A DNA stretch of 64,000 bases from Aurelia coerulea (GCA_039566865.1 CM076959.1:1471501-1535500); one strand, 5' to 3'. Counted from the first letter of the stretch, positions 49,866 through 60,774 are shown. Notes: generated by a model not told the origin, from the letters alone. Made by a program: numbers and translations.

Positions 49866-50335
49866 TTTCATTTTTCATTTTATCTATTTATAGGAGGGTA
49901 ACCCTTCAGCAAAGGCTGATTTAAAAGGGGCCCTGCGTCAAAAATCTTACAATTTATGGAATATACCTACTATTAAAATATTTACAATATATGATTTCAA
50001 AATGAAAATCTGAAGTACAAAATTGTTCAAATTTACAGAAGAAAAAAAAAAGCGCAAACAAGAAACATATCCTAAATAGTTGTTTTAAAACTGTTAAGTT
50101 TTACGGCTTGCTTCGACTCAGCTGAGAGGCTGTTCCAATATTTTACTCCTCCGAATGAAAAACATCTTTGACCATTTCCATTTTTCATTAATGGTATCTT
50201 TAGGTCAGTAGAAGTATTTCGGAGGGTCTGAAGGGAGCCCTGCGAGTTTTTCAAGATTTTTGCTTTCTCATTTTTGCTTACAAATTTAGCTTTCTTCATA
50301 TACATATAATAAACATATAATAAACATCTCACTAG
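49866..50335 (-). pseudogene. CR1/L2-like LINE C-terminal fragment
   Basis: Minus strand: ILKNSQGSLQTLRNTSTDLK, IPLMKNGNGQRCFSFGGVKY and WNSLSAESKQAVKLNSFKTT, 3' end at about 50080, then a 3' UTR to a tail (CATTTCATTTTTCATTTT reversed) at 49868-49885. Confidence 0.85.
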
Positions 50336-50854
50336 GCACCACCGTACGATGCGTTAATTCACACAAGAGCTTTGCTCGATTTACTCGGTGTCCTAACACA
50401 CACACATTCTTAGGAATGCTGCGAGTGAAGCTCAATTTATATTGTCTAATTTTTTAATCGCGTTGTAGGAAAATAATATTTGAATGAATTTTGCGTCACA
50501 ATGAGAACCCCGCATATAAGAAAAGCACGTTCAATAAACGTCCTGCTATCTTTTTAAATGTATGTACCAAAATATATGAAAGTGGCAGCCAGTTACTTGT
50601 AAGTTCTTATTTCAGGACAAAACGCGTGAAACAAAATAAATTTAAGATGTAACTTTCTAGAAACAAGTTTCCTGTATCCTACAATGGTGATTGAAATTAC
50701 GGTCAGTTTGCCCTTTGCTGTAGATTTTTTGAGTGCTTTGTTTATAAAAATGTATGATGCAGAGACTTCAGCGAAAATGTAGAATGCAATAAGATACTGC
50801 AATTATTATTTATCATGGAGTTTCTGCCTTTCTAGGTTGGTCATGCTATTTTAA
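50336..50854. other. no gene; one MITE end
   Basis: GAGAACCCCGCATATAAGAA at about 50504 matches the pogo-like MITE terminus, but no right end is visible. Confidence 0.45.
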
Positions 50855-51375
50855 TTAGAGTTTCTCATAAAAACTCATCAGCATGTTTTTCGAAAGTTCT
50901 TTCTTATAGAAATTATTTTCATATCCAGCTTTTTTCTTTATAAGAAAGAAAGACCACTCTGCGAAAATTTCTTTCATAAAACAAGGATTTAGATTCATCC
51001 TTGCTCTGTAAATTTCAGTGACAAGCAACTGTAGATTTCGTTGATGAATGGAGACTGAATGGTCTGTAATAAACAGTTCTTCAAAACTTGAGGTCCGATC
51101 ATGATATGCTATTCGTAATGCTCTTTCGTGAATGGAGTTAATTTTTGCATTAACTCGTCTATCATGAAACATCCATATCAATGGAAAGTAGCTAAATTGT
51201 GACATTACGAAAGCTTTCATGACTTTCCTCATTTTTTCTTCAGGCATATACGTAGAGGCCCTTGCAAGAGCATGTAGCTTCTAGCTTGCTTTCGTACACA
51301 CCATGTTCACGTGTTGCTTGAAATTTAGCATTTGGTCAATTACAACGCCCAACAATTTTTCTTCTTTACTAATCT
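50855..51375 (-). pseudogene. jockey-like LINE RT C-terminal fragment
   Basis: Minus strand from 51375: EEKLLGVVIDQMLNFKQHVN, one stop, KLHALARAST, then the open frame 51247-50855: KAFVMSQFSYFPLIWMFHDR, INSIHERALRIAYHDRTSSF and NPCFMKEIFAE. Related to 54148-54864 and 55503-56561. Confidence 0.85.
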
Positions 51376-51382
51376 CTCATCA

Positions 51383-51956
51383 TCATTCGGTGACAGCTTC
51401 ATCTGGAAGATTCGTCGTTAATCCTCTCCAGTAGTCACGGTCTTCAGCTCCTCTTATGCATTGCTCAAAGTTTAACTTTGTCCATTCCATGATGTTCTTC
51501 ATCCACGTTTTACGGGGACGTCCCCTTGTTCTTTTTGCACACACCCTTCCTTCCAATAAAAGTTTTTGCATTTTATCTTTTCTTATCAAATGACCAAAAT
51601 ATTGCGTTTTTCTCATTTTATGTTCTTCTCTAGTGACAAACTGTTTTCATTGACACGTTTTAAAACCTCCTCATTTGTAGTTAGACTTGTGTATGTGATC
51701 TTAAGCATTTTTCTATACATCCACATTTCAAAACTGTTCATTTTCTTCCGTATTCAGCGTTAAGCGTCCAGGTTTCATTTGCACATAAGAGTGTTGACAA
51801 AACATAGCATCTGGCTAAGCGTTTTCTTGTCTCGATCTCAATGCTCCTTGCTGTTAAAACATCAATCATATTTAGGAAAGACTGTCTTGCGATTTCTATA
51901 CGTTGTCGTATCGCAGTATCGGTTCTACCATCCGATGTAATCGTTTGCCCCAAGTA
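51383..51956 (-). pseudogene. endonuclease-RT LINE C-terminal fragment
   Basis: Minus strand: TITSDGRTDTAIRQRIEIAR, SFLNMIDVLTARSIEIETRK, RCYVLSTLLCANETWTLNAE, a shift, FEMWMYRKMLKITY, another shift, then KTQYFGHLIRKDKMQKLLLE, KRTRGRPRKTWMKNIMEW and RDYWRGL. This block order (SDGR, ETWTL, FGH.IRK, RGR.R..W) is typical of animal RTE/BovB- and jockey-like polyproteins. Butts against the LINE 50855-51375. Confidence 0.83.
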
Positions 51957-53316
51957 ACTAAACTAATCTCTACAACCTGTTAATTCAGAAAAATTGCACG
52001 CCCTTTGAAATGCTATTGATTCTTAGTTACCAAAGCAACAGTGTTGTGTAACATATCATTGCAAATCAAACATGGTAAATTACTTACCAAATAATTCCTA
52101 GCTGAACACGCTGTACAGTTTCCTAAATATCTACTGATTCAATCTTTAGAGGGATTTTCTCGAGAAAATCGCATTCAGAAACCTTCAAGCGTTCTAAAAT
52201 CGCGAAGAAATTTCTTTAGAATTTCTGTAATGCCTGATGAATTGCCGAATCAAGTTGAACCAATGCACTAACTCAACGCTATGAGCAAGAAAGTTATCAA
52301 TGTTTTTGATTTGATAGTCACGGAACAGTATCTTCTAAACATCGTGCATATCTTGACTTTGTGATGTATGACATTTTCAGACCCTGAGAAGGAGATCGCT
52401 TGATATACATACATAGCAATAGCTGCAGCTCCCGCGTTGTGCTCTATTTCAAAATATAATCTAAGGCCTTTTTGCTTCAGCAATGTTTAACGCGGGATAA
52501 CTTAAGTGGCGGATCCATGAACTACCATAAAGGGAACGGTAAGACGGACTGAAGAGATGCTGGCATGCAGGCAAAACACGGCTAAGGAAACAAGCAAACC
52601 GTGGTGTTGTTTGTTGGTATGTTGCATAGCAACTGCTCTTAGCAGCCTCGTACTCAAAAATTTGAAACGCGAAAAGCCTCATTTCCATTCTACAGTCTCG
52701 TTTTCATCCAAAAATGACGCAATTTGAGACTTCACAGGCTGAAGATTTTGACAAATTTGAAAAGATTTGAGAGATTTCAAGAGAGTTGGAAAGATTTCTC
52801 TGGATTTCATAAGAATCCCAAGGATTTCATCAGAATTTCCGGGATTTGCTGGTTTTTAGAACGATTTGGTGGATTTTTAAAATTTTGAAGAGATTTCCGC
52901 ATTTGATTTTGGATTTCTGAGGAAGGGTACGAGATTTCCGCTCGTGATACAACCCTCGGAAGTTATTACTCATTGGCATCAATCATTCAAAGTTTGTCTG
53001 GACTGCACTGAAGCAAAATTTATGAAAACAGAATGCAAGAGTTTAACGTAATTCATATCAGATTTAGGTTCTGTTCACAAGATACCGGATTTAAAGTCTG
53101 TCCCACATTAGACGTCAGGCTAGATTGCCGTCAACTTCCATCACTTACCCAAAACTAGCCATCGCTTTATTCACGGAATTTTTTGCCTGAAGTGTAATGT
53201 GAGATAGACTGTACATTTTCTTTCTGTAGCAATGTAATTTTCTTTTTCTTTTCAATAGGACTAATTAGAAATAGGCTTAGTTTTGTAATACATCTGAAAA
53301 TGTAGTAAGTAGTATT
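51957..53316. other. no gene recognised
   Basis: 52,750-52,940 is rich in GATTTC/GAGATTT variants (degenerate short-period repeat). No coding potential. Confidence 0.45.
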
Positions 53317-53939
53317 AGGGCCTGTATCAGGGGTGGCGCCAGGAATCTTCCGACAGAGGGGCTAGAGCTTCCGACAGGGGGGCTAAAATGGCTAGAAAAT
53401 GCAGTTTTTATACGTCATTTTGCCAAATTTCCTCCGACAAGAACCCAAAATGTCCTCCGACGGGGGGGGCTAGATGCTTCCGACGAGGGGGCTGTAGCCC
53501 CCCTAGCCCTCCCCTAGCACCACCCCTGGCCTGTATGTATATTGGAAAACACCTCACCTGCCAGACCCGGGGCTGCCAGGCGAGGTAAATTTCAGGCACT
53601 GTTTATATAAGATTTTTACCTCGCCTGTCAGGCCCGGGGCTGAGAGGCGAGGTGGAGTAAAGTCTCTCATTCGTGAAATCAAAATTAATTAACTAGTAGA
53701 AATCAACGAAGAAATCTAATAGACCTCATCATACCAGTAATGTTTCGTTTGTAGGAAAACGAAACACCTCGTCCAGGTGAGATTCCACCTCTGGTGAGGC
53801 GATATCTCACTATACCGCTGGTGTCGCGTTTGTCATATAAACGCGAAGTGAAAAAAAATGAGATTCTATAGGAAAGAGGGATCTTGCCTTTCAGCCCAGG
53901 GTCTGGCAGGTGAGGTGTTTTCTCAATATTAACAGGCCC
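53317..53939. mobile_element. foldback element (AGGGCCTGT ends), interrupted in its left TIR
   Basis: Right end reads GGGTCTGGCAGGTGAGGTGT then AATATTAACAGGCCCT. The left end matches inverted as AGGGCCTGTAT...ATATTGGAAAACACCTCACC once the nested hAT MITE is removed. Internal blocks ACCTCGCCTG(T)CAGGCCCGGG are arranged as palindromes. Confidence 0.75.
53328..53528. mobile_element. hAT-type MITE nested in a TIR
   Basis: 8-bp TSD GCCTGTAT (53320-53327 and 53529-53536). Ends CAGGGGTGGCGCCAGG and CTAGCACCACCCCTG. TTCCGACAG.GGGGGCTA units recur internally. 201 bp. Confidence 0.93.
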
Positions 53940-54147
53940 TTGGATAGTTATTAATGAATTTATTTATAGTTATTATTATTTGTTCTTCTTTTCTATTTTA
54001 ACAGGGCACATTGCAAAACAGTTTATGACTAACAATTGCATGTTTTCACCCTGTTTAAAGAATTTAAAATGAATGAATGAATTGACTGGTTGAATGAATG
54101 AACATTTCCTGTCGGACTCCCTGACCTAAGCCAATATTAACTGTCAC

Positions 54148-54990
54148 CTTTTGATATTTGGTAACAAATGTAAAGACTCAGTAGTTACCATTGGTAACTC
54201 CACCATTAAAGAAAGTGATTATGAAAAGCTTTTGGGAGTTACTTTTGATAAAAGATTAAATGTCACGAAACATGTTTAAGATTTATGCAAAAAGGCAAAC
54301 CAAAAATTGCATGCACTTGCTCGCCTCTCTAATTATATGGACCATGTTAAATTAAAATTGCTGATGGATGCATTCATCAAATCGCAATTCAACTATTATC
54401 TGCTTGTATGGATGTTTCATGACTGGACGATCAATTCAAAGGGAAACAAAATTCGTGAAAGAGCATTGCGAATTGTATGCAAAGATAGTGGAAATGATTT
54501 TGTAAATAGTGTGAATAATTCTGTAACCACGCATAAACGCAATCTACAGTTGCTTATGATAGAGATTTTTAAAACAAAGAACGATCTCAACCAAACATTT
54601 ATGAAAGATATTTTTGCCGAAAAAGACAGCTATTATAGTCTGTGTAATGTAAATCACTTGCAGCTGCCGAAAGTAAGGACAACAATATATGGTACAGAAA
54701 ATATTCAGTATAGAGGCTGCCTTTTATGGTCCTCACTTCCCAGCTTTTTGAAAGACTGTAGCACAATTCAAGAATTTAAAATGAAAGTAAAACAATGGAA
54801 TGGTGATTCATGCACCTGCAGATTGTGTAAAGTTTTTATTAAAGATTTGGGATTTTTAGATTAATTTACTTTCTAGGTTATACTTCTTTTAGTTTTGTTG
54901 GCCTTAATTAGCTTCTAGCTATTTTAATTAGAAAAGCCAACTTTAAATAAATGGATAATAATAATAATAATAATAACAATAATATGAAAA
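54148..54990 (+). pseudogene. jockey-like LINE fragment with (AAT)n tail, copy 2
   Basis: Reads LLIFGNKCKDSVVTIGN, EKLLGVTFDKRLNVTKHV, one TAA, KLHALARLSNYMDHVKLKLL, KSQFNYYLLVWMFHDW, RERALRIVCKDS and so on to CTCRLCKVFIKDLGFLD (stop at 54862-54864). The 3' UTR and (AAT)n tail match 46800-46915. Only one stop disrupts about 240 codons. Confidence 0.9.
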
Positions 54991-55029
54991 TGTGTTCTGC
55001 TCACACGATTTCGGATTGCTTTTCACACC

Positions 55030-55415
55030 GTTTACACCCTGTTCACACTGCTGCGTTCAAACAGTTGTTATTCTGCGTGGATATAACATCTATTGCTTTT
55101 CCTATTCTTTGGCATAACAGTTCGTGATAAAAAGCTATCAGGCTACAAAAGCCTCCAGGTGGCGAGTGTTTCAGAAGGCAATACACAAATATAAACTTGA
55201 GCTGCCAGAGCGAGAAACGTATCGGATTCATGCGTTCACACGAGCACAAAAGTGATCCGATACTTTTTCGTACCACCTTCAGAGCGGAGTGATCTCACTC
55301 CGCAAAAATGATACCTCGCGTATCGGAGTGGGCCGTCGCCGCGTGAACAGAACGCCTATCTGGTATGAAAAGTAATCCGATACGAAATGAATCCGGTATC
55401 ATGTGAACGCAGCCT
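55030..55415. mobile_element. decayed DNA transposon with GTGAACGCAGCC end
   Basis: Right part ATCCGGTATCATGTGAACGC and left ACACTGCTGCGTTCAAAC suggest a TIR element; GATCCGATAC/GTATCGGA and AGTGATCTCACT palindromes lie inside. Ends imprecise. Confidence 0.5.
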
Positions 55416-55463
55416 AAGTATAAGGTAGAAGAGAAACTTTGGTAAAGCTCAGTAGACTACTTG

Positions 55464-55516
55464 AGGCTTACGGCTTGCGGCTTACGGCTTACGGCTTGAT
55501 GCTTGAGGCTTAAAAT
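55464..55516. repeat. heptamer repeat at a LINE 5' end
   Basis: GAGGCTTACGGCTTGCGGCT and onward: about seven GGCTTAC/GGCTTGC units. The same letters, GAGGCTTACGGCTT, encode EAYGF in the adjoining LINE ORF at 55522-55535. Confidence 0.82.
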
Positions 55517-56647
55517 TGAGGCTTACGGCTTCGGCATAGACAGTCTAAAACTCATACACAGTTACCTCACTGGGAGAAAGCAGAGGGTCAAAATAGGCAG
55601 TAGCTTTAGTAGCTGGAAAAATTTATCAAAAGGAGTTCCACAGGGGTCCGTACTTGGCCCCCTCTTATTTATTATATTTATAAATGACTTCTTCTATGCT
55701 ATAGAGCACTCTCAGGTTTGCAACTTCGCTGATGATAACACGATCTTTGCATGTGGTGAAACCTTAGACGAAGTAGCCATCATATGCATTGAAGATGACA
55801 TGAAAGAAGCAATGAACTGGTATAAACTAAACGAAATGGTTGCAAATCCGGACAAATTTCAGTTAATTTTATTTGGGCTCAAAGAAGACCACGAGTTATG
55901 CATTGATATTCATGGCAATGTCACAAAGATGTCCGATACGGTGAAACTCTTAGGTGTCACCATTGACTCAAAACTTAATTTTAATGGGCACATCAAAACT
56001 ATCTGCCAAAAGACCAAAAATAAGGTTAAAGCTTTTTCAAGGGTTGCAAGAAATCTGGATTCTCAAAAGGCTAGCCTGCTATATAACTCATTTATACTGA
56101 CAAATTTTAACTATTGCCCACTTATCTGGATGTTCTGTGGAAAAACAGCCAACGATGAAGTCATTCGAGTTCATAAGCGTGCCCTGAGAGTGTTGCTAAA
56201 TGACTTTGACTCCAGTTTTGAAGAGCTCTTACACAGGAATGAGGAAGTCACAATACATGTAAAAAATTTGCAAAAACTTATGCTAGAGGTGTACAAATGT
56301 ATTACTTCTGGAAACCCCTCCTTCCTGTGGGAGTTCTTCAATAGAAAAATGCTTCCGTATAACTTAAGAATAAATGATCTCCTCCAACTTCCTAAAACCA
56401 GGACAAATAAATATGGAAATGAGTCTCTTTCATTTTGGGGTAGCATGGTTTGGAATCGGCTCCCAGACAACTTTAAAGCTGCAAAAAGCGATGATGGGTT
56501 CAAAATTAAAATCAGAAGTTGGAAGGGATCCGGATGTAACTGCCGCATATGTAAAACTTAGATTGAAACATTGTAAATAGGGTAGAGTTGGCCTTTATTA
56601 GCATTAGCTACTTTCCAGCCAACTGTAAATAAATTGTATTATTATTA

Positions 56648-56699
<52 letters not shown>

Positions 56700-56702
56700 A
56701 TA

Positions 56703-56740
<38 letters not shown>
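55503..56740 (+). mobile_element. jockey-like LINE, 5'-truncated, RT frame open, (ATT)n tail
   Basis: Open frame to TAG at 56559-56561. RT boxes: HSYLTGRKQRVKIG, GVPQGSVLGPLLF, CNFADDNTIF with the catalytic FADD, LLGVTIDSKLNFNGHI, FILTNFNYCPLIWMF, then the Cys-rich end CNCRICKT. The 352-residue frame starts within the RT domain, so endonuclease and N-terminus are missing. 3' UTR about 80 nt, then a long (ATT)n tract to about 56740. The apparent ATG is just the first in the truncated frame. Confidence 0.92.
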
Positions 56741-56743
<3 letters not shown>

Positions 56744-56879
56744 ATTTTTGATTATGCTTATGAGGAAGGACTGACGTGCTTCTACTAAGCTCTGGTTAAA
56801 CTTTAATAAATTAAGGCTGTTTACTTAAATTATTTCATTATACTTTTACTGCCGACTTACACGTTACCGGAAAGACATT

Positions 56880-57398
56880 ATGAAATCGCTGACAGTTCTT
56901 GGACTCGTCCTGGTGCTCACTATTTGCGATTATTGCGGGAAAGATTTCCAAGTTTTAGGACGACATCGATGGAGATGCAGTGGAAAACTAAACAATAGCA
57001 GACAAGGCGATAACCATGGCAACGGTTATGAGTCAGTCATACGTGAAGCTAGCTATTCAATCTCAGACAATAACTCTATTCTATCACAAAACCAACAAAC
57101 AATAACAAAGTGTTGTTGCGGGAAACCTTGCAAGGGCCTACGAGGCTTGAAAATTCACCAACAAAGCTGTCGGGTGATCTTGGGACTAGGACAGGAAATA
57201 ACTGATGCAATTATCGAAGCAGAGAGCGAGGAAGATCCTGCCACTGTGTCGGACACGGAGGGGCAGATCTACGACGAAAATAACGAGCCTATCTTGAAGG
57301 TGGGGGTAAAATTACCAAGAACTGCACAACAATATAAGCTGCAGAAGACCATTTTAGGGAAACACTCCCATCAAGGGAGATATCGCCGAATTGCTTGA
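56880..57398 (+). CDS. RLE-type LINE, N-terminal zinc-finger region
   Basis: 172 codons. Two zinc-finger-like modules: C16-x2-C19-x9-H29-x3-C33 (CDYCGKDFQVLGRHRWRC) and a second at about 78-96 (CGKPCKGLRGLKIHQQSC). Such fingers stand before the RT in R2/HERO-group elements and help find the DNA target (family knowledge). The first 15 residues are hydrophobic and mimic a signal peptide, which makes no sense before a DNA-binding finger; I infer chance or a non-native start. Small indels near 57336, 57369 and 57395 separate this frame from the RT frame, so both were probably one ORF. Confidence 0.8.
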   Translation: MKSLTVLGLVLVLTICDYCGKDFQVLGRHRWRCSGKLNNSRQGDNHGNGYESVIREASYSISDNNSILSQNQQTITKCCCGKPCKGLRGLKIHQQSCRVILGLGQEITDAIIEAESEEDPATVSDTEGQIYDENNEPILKVGVKLPRTAQQYKLQKTILGKHSHQGRYRRIA

Positions 57399-60103
57399 AT
57401 GAAAATATAGAAGAAATGAATCGATCCCTTTACGATTATTTTGTGGGAAAATTTGGGAAGGAAAACGACAGATGCCCCTCTGAACTTGCCGAGCGATACA
57501 AAGACAAAACCAAAAATGATCTGAAAAGGATTCTGAAAACTTTGAAAAATTCCCCCCCAGAAAATATCGATTCTGATGAAATTAAATACGTCGCGAAACT
57601 ACTTCGACAGAAAATTAAGGATAATGCGGAAAATCAAGTTCCCTTCTCGACGACAGAAGATCACAATATCCTTGTACAGAAAAATGTTTGGAGCTACGCA
57701 AAGAAATTTATCAAGAAACCGTCAGAGATCTTACCCACATTTCCAAAAACTGATTGCATCGAATACTTCAAAAAGACCTTCAGTGTCATTAACCCCAGAA
57801 AACTCTTCAGGGTACCTGATCACATACCAAAATTCGATAAGCCTTCTATTGAATTTGATTTAAAGGAACCAACATACCAAGAAGTAACTAGAATTATTCG
57901 AAGAATGAAAACCTCGGGTTCCCCCTGCCCCTTAGACCAAATATCCATAATATGTTTGCAGAGGATGCCCTATCTTAGAACATACATCCACCTAATTTTG
58001 GTGGAAGCATGGAAGGCTGGTACAGTACCCTCGACATGGAAAAGGGCGGTAACGGTGCTAATTCACAAAAAGGGTGATCCCAATGTTCCTGCAAACTTCA
58101 GACCAATAACACTCGAGTCTGTGCCTCTGAAAGTGTTTACATCCCTGATTCGTAACAGGATGTTTGACTTCCTTCTCAAAAACAAATATCTTGAACATAA
58201 CATTCAAAAAGGCTTCATACCAAAAATTTCGGGAACGTATGAACATACAGCGCAAATGGCTTTTCTTATCAATCAAGCTAGATTAAAGCAACGATCTCTG
58301 TTTATCACATTACTCGATCTTCGTAACGCCTTCGGAGAGGTCCATCACAATCTCATCCAAGAAACACTCCGATTCCATCATGTTCCAGTTGAAATCCAAA
58401 GCCTAATAAAGGATTTGTACACAGATTTTAAAACGTCAATCATTACCACAGGGTATGCAACACCATTTATTCCAGTGACTAAAGGTGTTCTTCAGGGTGA
58501 CTGTTTAAGCCCTCTCACGTTCAACATGATATTTAACATTTTCATTCAACTGATACGAAAGGAAGAGTACTCTCAACTAGGATACAAACATGATGCATTC
58601 TTAAGGCCCAGAAATTGGCTCCAATTTGCGGACGACGCATGCGTAGTAACCGGCCAAGAATATGAAAATCAGATCCTTCTAAACTGTTTCACAGCATTCT
58701 GCTCTTGGGCAAATATGGAAGCGAGGCCAGACAAATGTAAAGCATTCGGTATGATGAAAGTCAATACAAATTGTTGTCAAGTTAGTCCAAAGGTGTTTGT
58801 CTCAAACCAGCGAATCCCTCCTGTTTTATCTACTGACTCATTCACTTACCTTGGTAGAAGTTTTAACTTTAAAATGGACAACGAAGAGCATAAGAAAAAG
58901 TTACTGGAGACAACTAACCTGCTGCTGGAAGCGATAAGTAGGCTACCACTTCATCCGAAAAACAAGATTCTTCTCTATTCGACGTATTTCATGTCTAAAG
59001 TGTCCTGGGACTTAACTATTGCAGATTTAGACATCACGTGGGTCAAACAAAATCTAGACTCACTAGCGCACAGGTACATTAGATTATGGCTCGAGATACC
59101 GATCAGTGGAACGTTGGATATAATTGGTCTTACGAAAGAAAAATGCGGGCTAGGAATTATTGATCCGTCTACAAAATTTTCCCAGTGCCAAGTTTCGCTT
59201 AGGAACTGTTTAAAGAAGTCCCCAAATGGAGACATACAGTCGCTACATAAAGTAACTAGCCGTGATAAAAATGTGCAATATGACACATACGCTAATGGGA
59301 AAGAGGTAATTAAAGAAAATAGAACGAAGAAAATCCATAGGATCACACATGAATTGACATCTCAAGGCCTTATACTGAAGGCTATCCTTGAGCATACGAC
59401 AAATAAAATAACAAGCATATGGAGTGAGGCACAGAAACTTCTACCTAAGAACATCTTCAACTTCTCTGTGCGTTATCTTAATAACAGTTTGCCTACAAAG
59501 AAAAATATGAAATTTTGGGGTAGAGTCGAAAGCGAGTTGTGTAACTTCTGCCAACTCCCACAATCCCTTCTTCACGTCGTCTCTGGTTGCAAATCCATGC
59601 TTGAAGGGAAAAGATATACTTGGCGTCACAACTCTGTCCTCCTGACGATTGGCAACTTCTTAACAGGAATAAGAAATGTTAAAGTCTATGCTGATGACAT
59701 TCCAGGCTTCAGACCATCAGCTGTTATCACTGGAAACAGCAAGCGTCCAGATCTCCTTGTAATCAATGAGGGTGTATTATATGTTCTCGAACTGTCTGTC
59801 GGTTTCGAAACAAACATTGGAAATAACGAGGCTCATAAAAAGCGGCGCTACGAAAATCTTCTGAAAGACCTTTCATCCTCATACTTGCGTGTGGAATACA
59901 TAAATCTATCGATGGGAGCAATAGGAACAATCGGTATTAACGGACACAAAGCGTTTATGAATATGTTGCAAAATTTATCAACGAGTAAGCAAGAGCAACT
60001 TTACCTAGAAAAGAAAATAATAACCATCTGCATACGTTGTACATACTATATATTTTGTAAGAGAGACAGTGAGTGGGCTAGTCCAGAACTGCTAACGTTT
60101 TAA
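57395..60103 (+). CDS. RLE-type (R2/HERO-like) LINE reverse transcriptase-endonuclease
   Basis: Open for about 900 codons; the first in-frame ATG is at 57416 and the frame is also open a little upstream. RT boxes: ANFRPITLESVPLKVFTSLI, LLDLRNAFGEVHHNLI, GVLQGDCLSPLTFNMIFN and the catalytic FADD at about 411-414. A CCHC knuckle follows (C716, C719, H727, C732), then the restriction-like endonuclease signature RPD (785-787) with Glu800 in LYVLELSV. This order (RT, CCHC, PD-D/E endonuclease) defines the RLE LINE clades. No internal stop, so this was active recently, but the link to the zinc-finger ORF is broken. It probably nicks DNA and primes reverse transcription there. Clade (HERO versus NeSL/R2) is uncertain. 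Confidence 0.9.
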   Translation: MNENIEEMNRSLYDYFVGKFGKENDRCPSELAERYKDKTKNDLKRILKTLKNSPPENIDSDEIKYVAKLLRQKIKDNAENQVPFSTTEDHNILVQKNVWSYAKKFIKKPSEILPTFPKTDCIEYFKKTFSVINPRKLFRVPDHIPKFDKPSIEFDLKEPTYQEVTRIIRRMKTSGSPCPLDQISIICLQRMPYLRTYIHLILVEAWKAGTVPSTWKRAVTVLIHKKGDPNVPANFRPITLESVPLKVFTSLIRNRMFDFLLKNKYLEHNIQKGFIPKISGTYEHTAQMAFLINQARLKQRSLFITLLDLRNAFGEVHHNLIQETLRFHHVPVEIQSLIKDLYTDFKTSIITTGYATPFIPVTKGVLQGDCLSPLTFNMIFNIFIQLIRKEEYSQLGYKHDAFLRPRNWLQFADDACVVTGQEYENQILLNCFTAFCSWANMEARPDKCKAFGMMKVNTNCCQVSPKVFVSNQRIPPVLSTDSFTYLGRSFNFKMDNEEHKKKLLETTNLLLEAISRLPLHPKNKILLYSTYFMSKVSWDLTIADLDITWVKQNLDSLAHRYIRLWLEIPISGTLDIIGLTKEKCGLGIIDPSTKFSQCQVSLRNCLKKSPNGDIQSLHKVTSRDKNVQYDTYANGKEVIKENRTKKIHRITHELTSQGLILKAILEHTTNKITSIWSEAQKLLPKNIFNFSVRYLNNSLPTKKNMKFWGRVESELCNFCQLPQSLLHVVSGCKSMLEGKRYTWRHNSVLLTIGNFLTGIRNVKVYADDIPGFRPSAVITGNSKRPDLLVINEGVLYVLELSVGFETNIGNNEAHKKRRYENLLKDLSSSYLRVEYINLSMGAIGTIGINGHKAFMNMLQNLSTSKQEQLYLEKKIITICIRCTYYIFCKRDSEWASPELLTF

Positions 60104-60305
60104 AATTCTTTCCTATCAAGATGTGGACAAATATTCTATTTCGGACGTATTAGCTGTAGATTTTTCAATTTATTTTAAGGAACATTTTAATCATACTTTT
60201 CGAACTTATTTGTAAATTTCCCCATCATGCCTAATTGAGAGTGATGGGTGTCATCATGTATCGTAGTATTTGTAGGGAATAAAAAGTTTCCATTATTATT
60301 ATTAT
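60104..60305 (+). mobile_element. 3' UTR and (ATT)n tail of the RLE LINE
   Basis: About 200 nt ending GGGAATAAAAAGTTTCCATT and (ATT)5-6. The tail runs straight into the left arm of the Penelope palindrome. Confidence 0.8.
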
Positions 60306-60329
60306 TAAAAGAAATTAAACTGTTTTCAT

Positions 60330-60368
60330 AAAAATACGTTTCGATTAAAAATCTTCATCAGTCTACAA
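60330..60368 (-). ncRNA. degenerate hammerhead-like motif, left arm
   Basis: Mirror of 62305-62350: CTGATGA, A, GATT-TTT-AATC, GAAACGT on the minus strand. One extra A before stem II, and stem I is weak. Confidence 0.4.
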
Positions 60369-60774
60369 CTTTACTGGGCAGCCGAGAATTTATGCAGAAG
60401 AAGTTGTTTACAAACAAAAAGTACATAAAAATGTTAAATTTACAATTAAAAGCAATAACATCTTTTCCCACTTATGCCACTCTACATAATCTTTTTGTCC
60501 TTTTTAAATTTGAGAAGGGATTTGAGGCGTTTTAAAGTTCTACTGATTCCTTTGAGGCTACCTTGGCAACTCTGCAGTCACCCCAAGTGACCCTCCGATA
60601 GATTCGCTCGCTGCTAAAACTTTTTTTAGCAATTGCTGAATCCCGGATGGCCTGATAGGGAATTCCACCCTACCGCCACACGCATAAAAGCGCGAAGTAA
60701 CAAAGGGCAACCACAAAGCGGACGCCAACGCAACCTCTAGGGACCTTCAGATGCAGTGGCAGAATCTAAGCCGT

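Noticed and set aside
50860..50900. Hammerhead-like CTGATGA...GAGAAAC on the minus strand
   Set aside because: No stem II between the two core blocks and no stem I.
52800..52840. CTGATGA with a good AATCC/GGATT hairpin on the minus strand
   Set aside because: GAAA does not follow the hairpin; the stretch is a degenerate GATTTC repeat.
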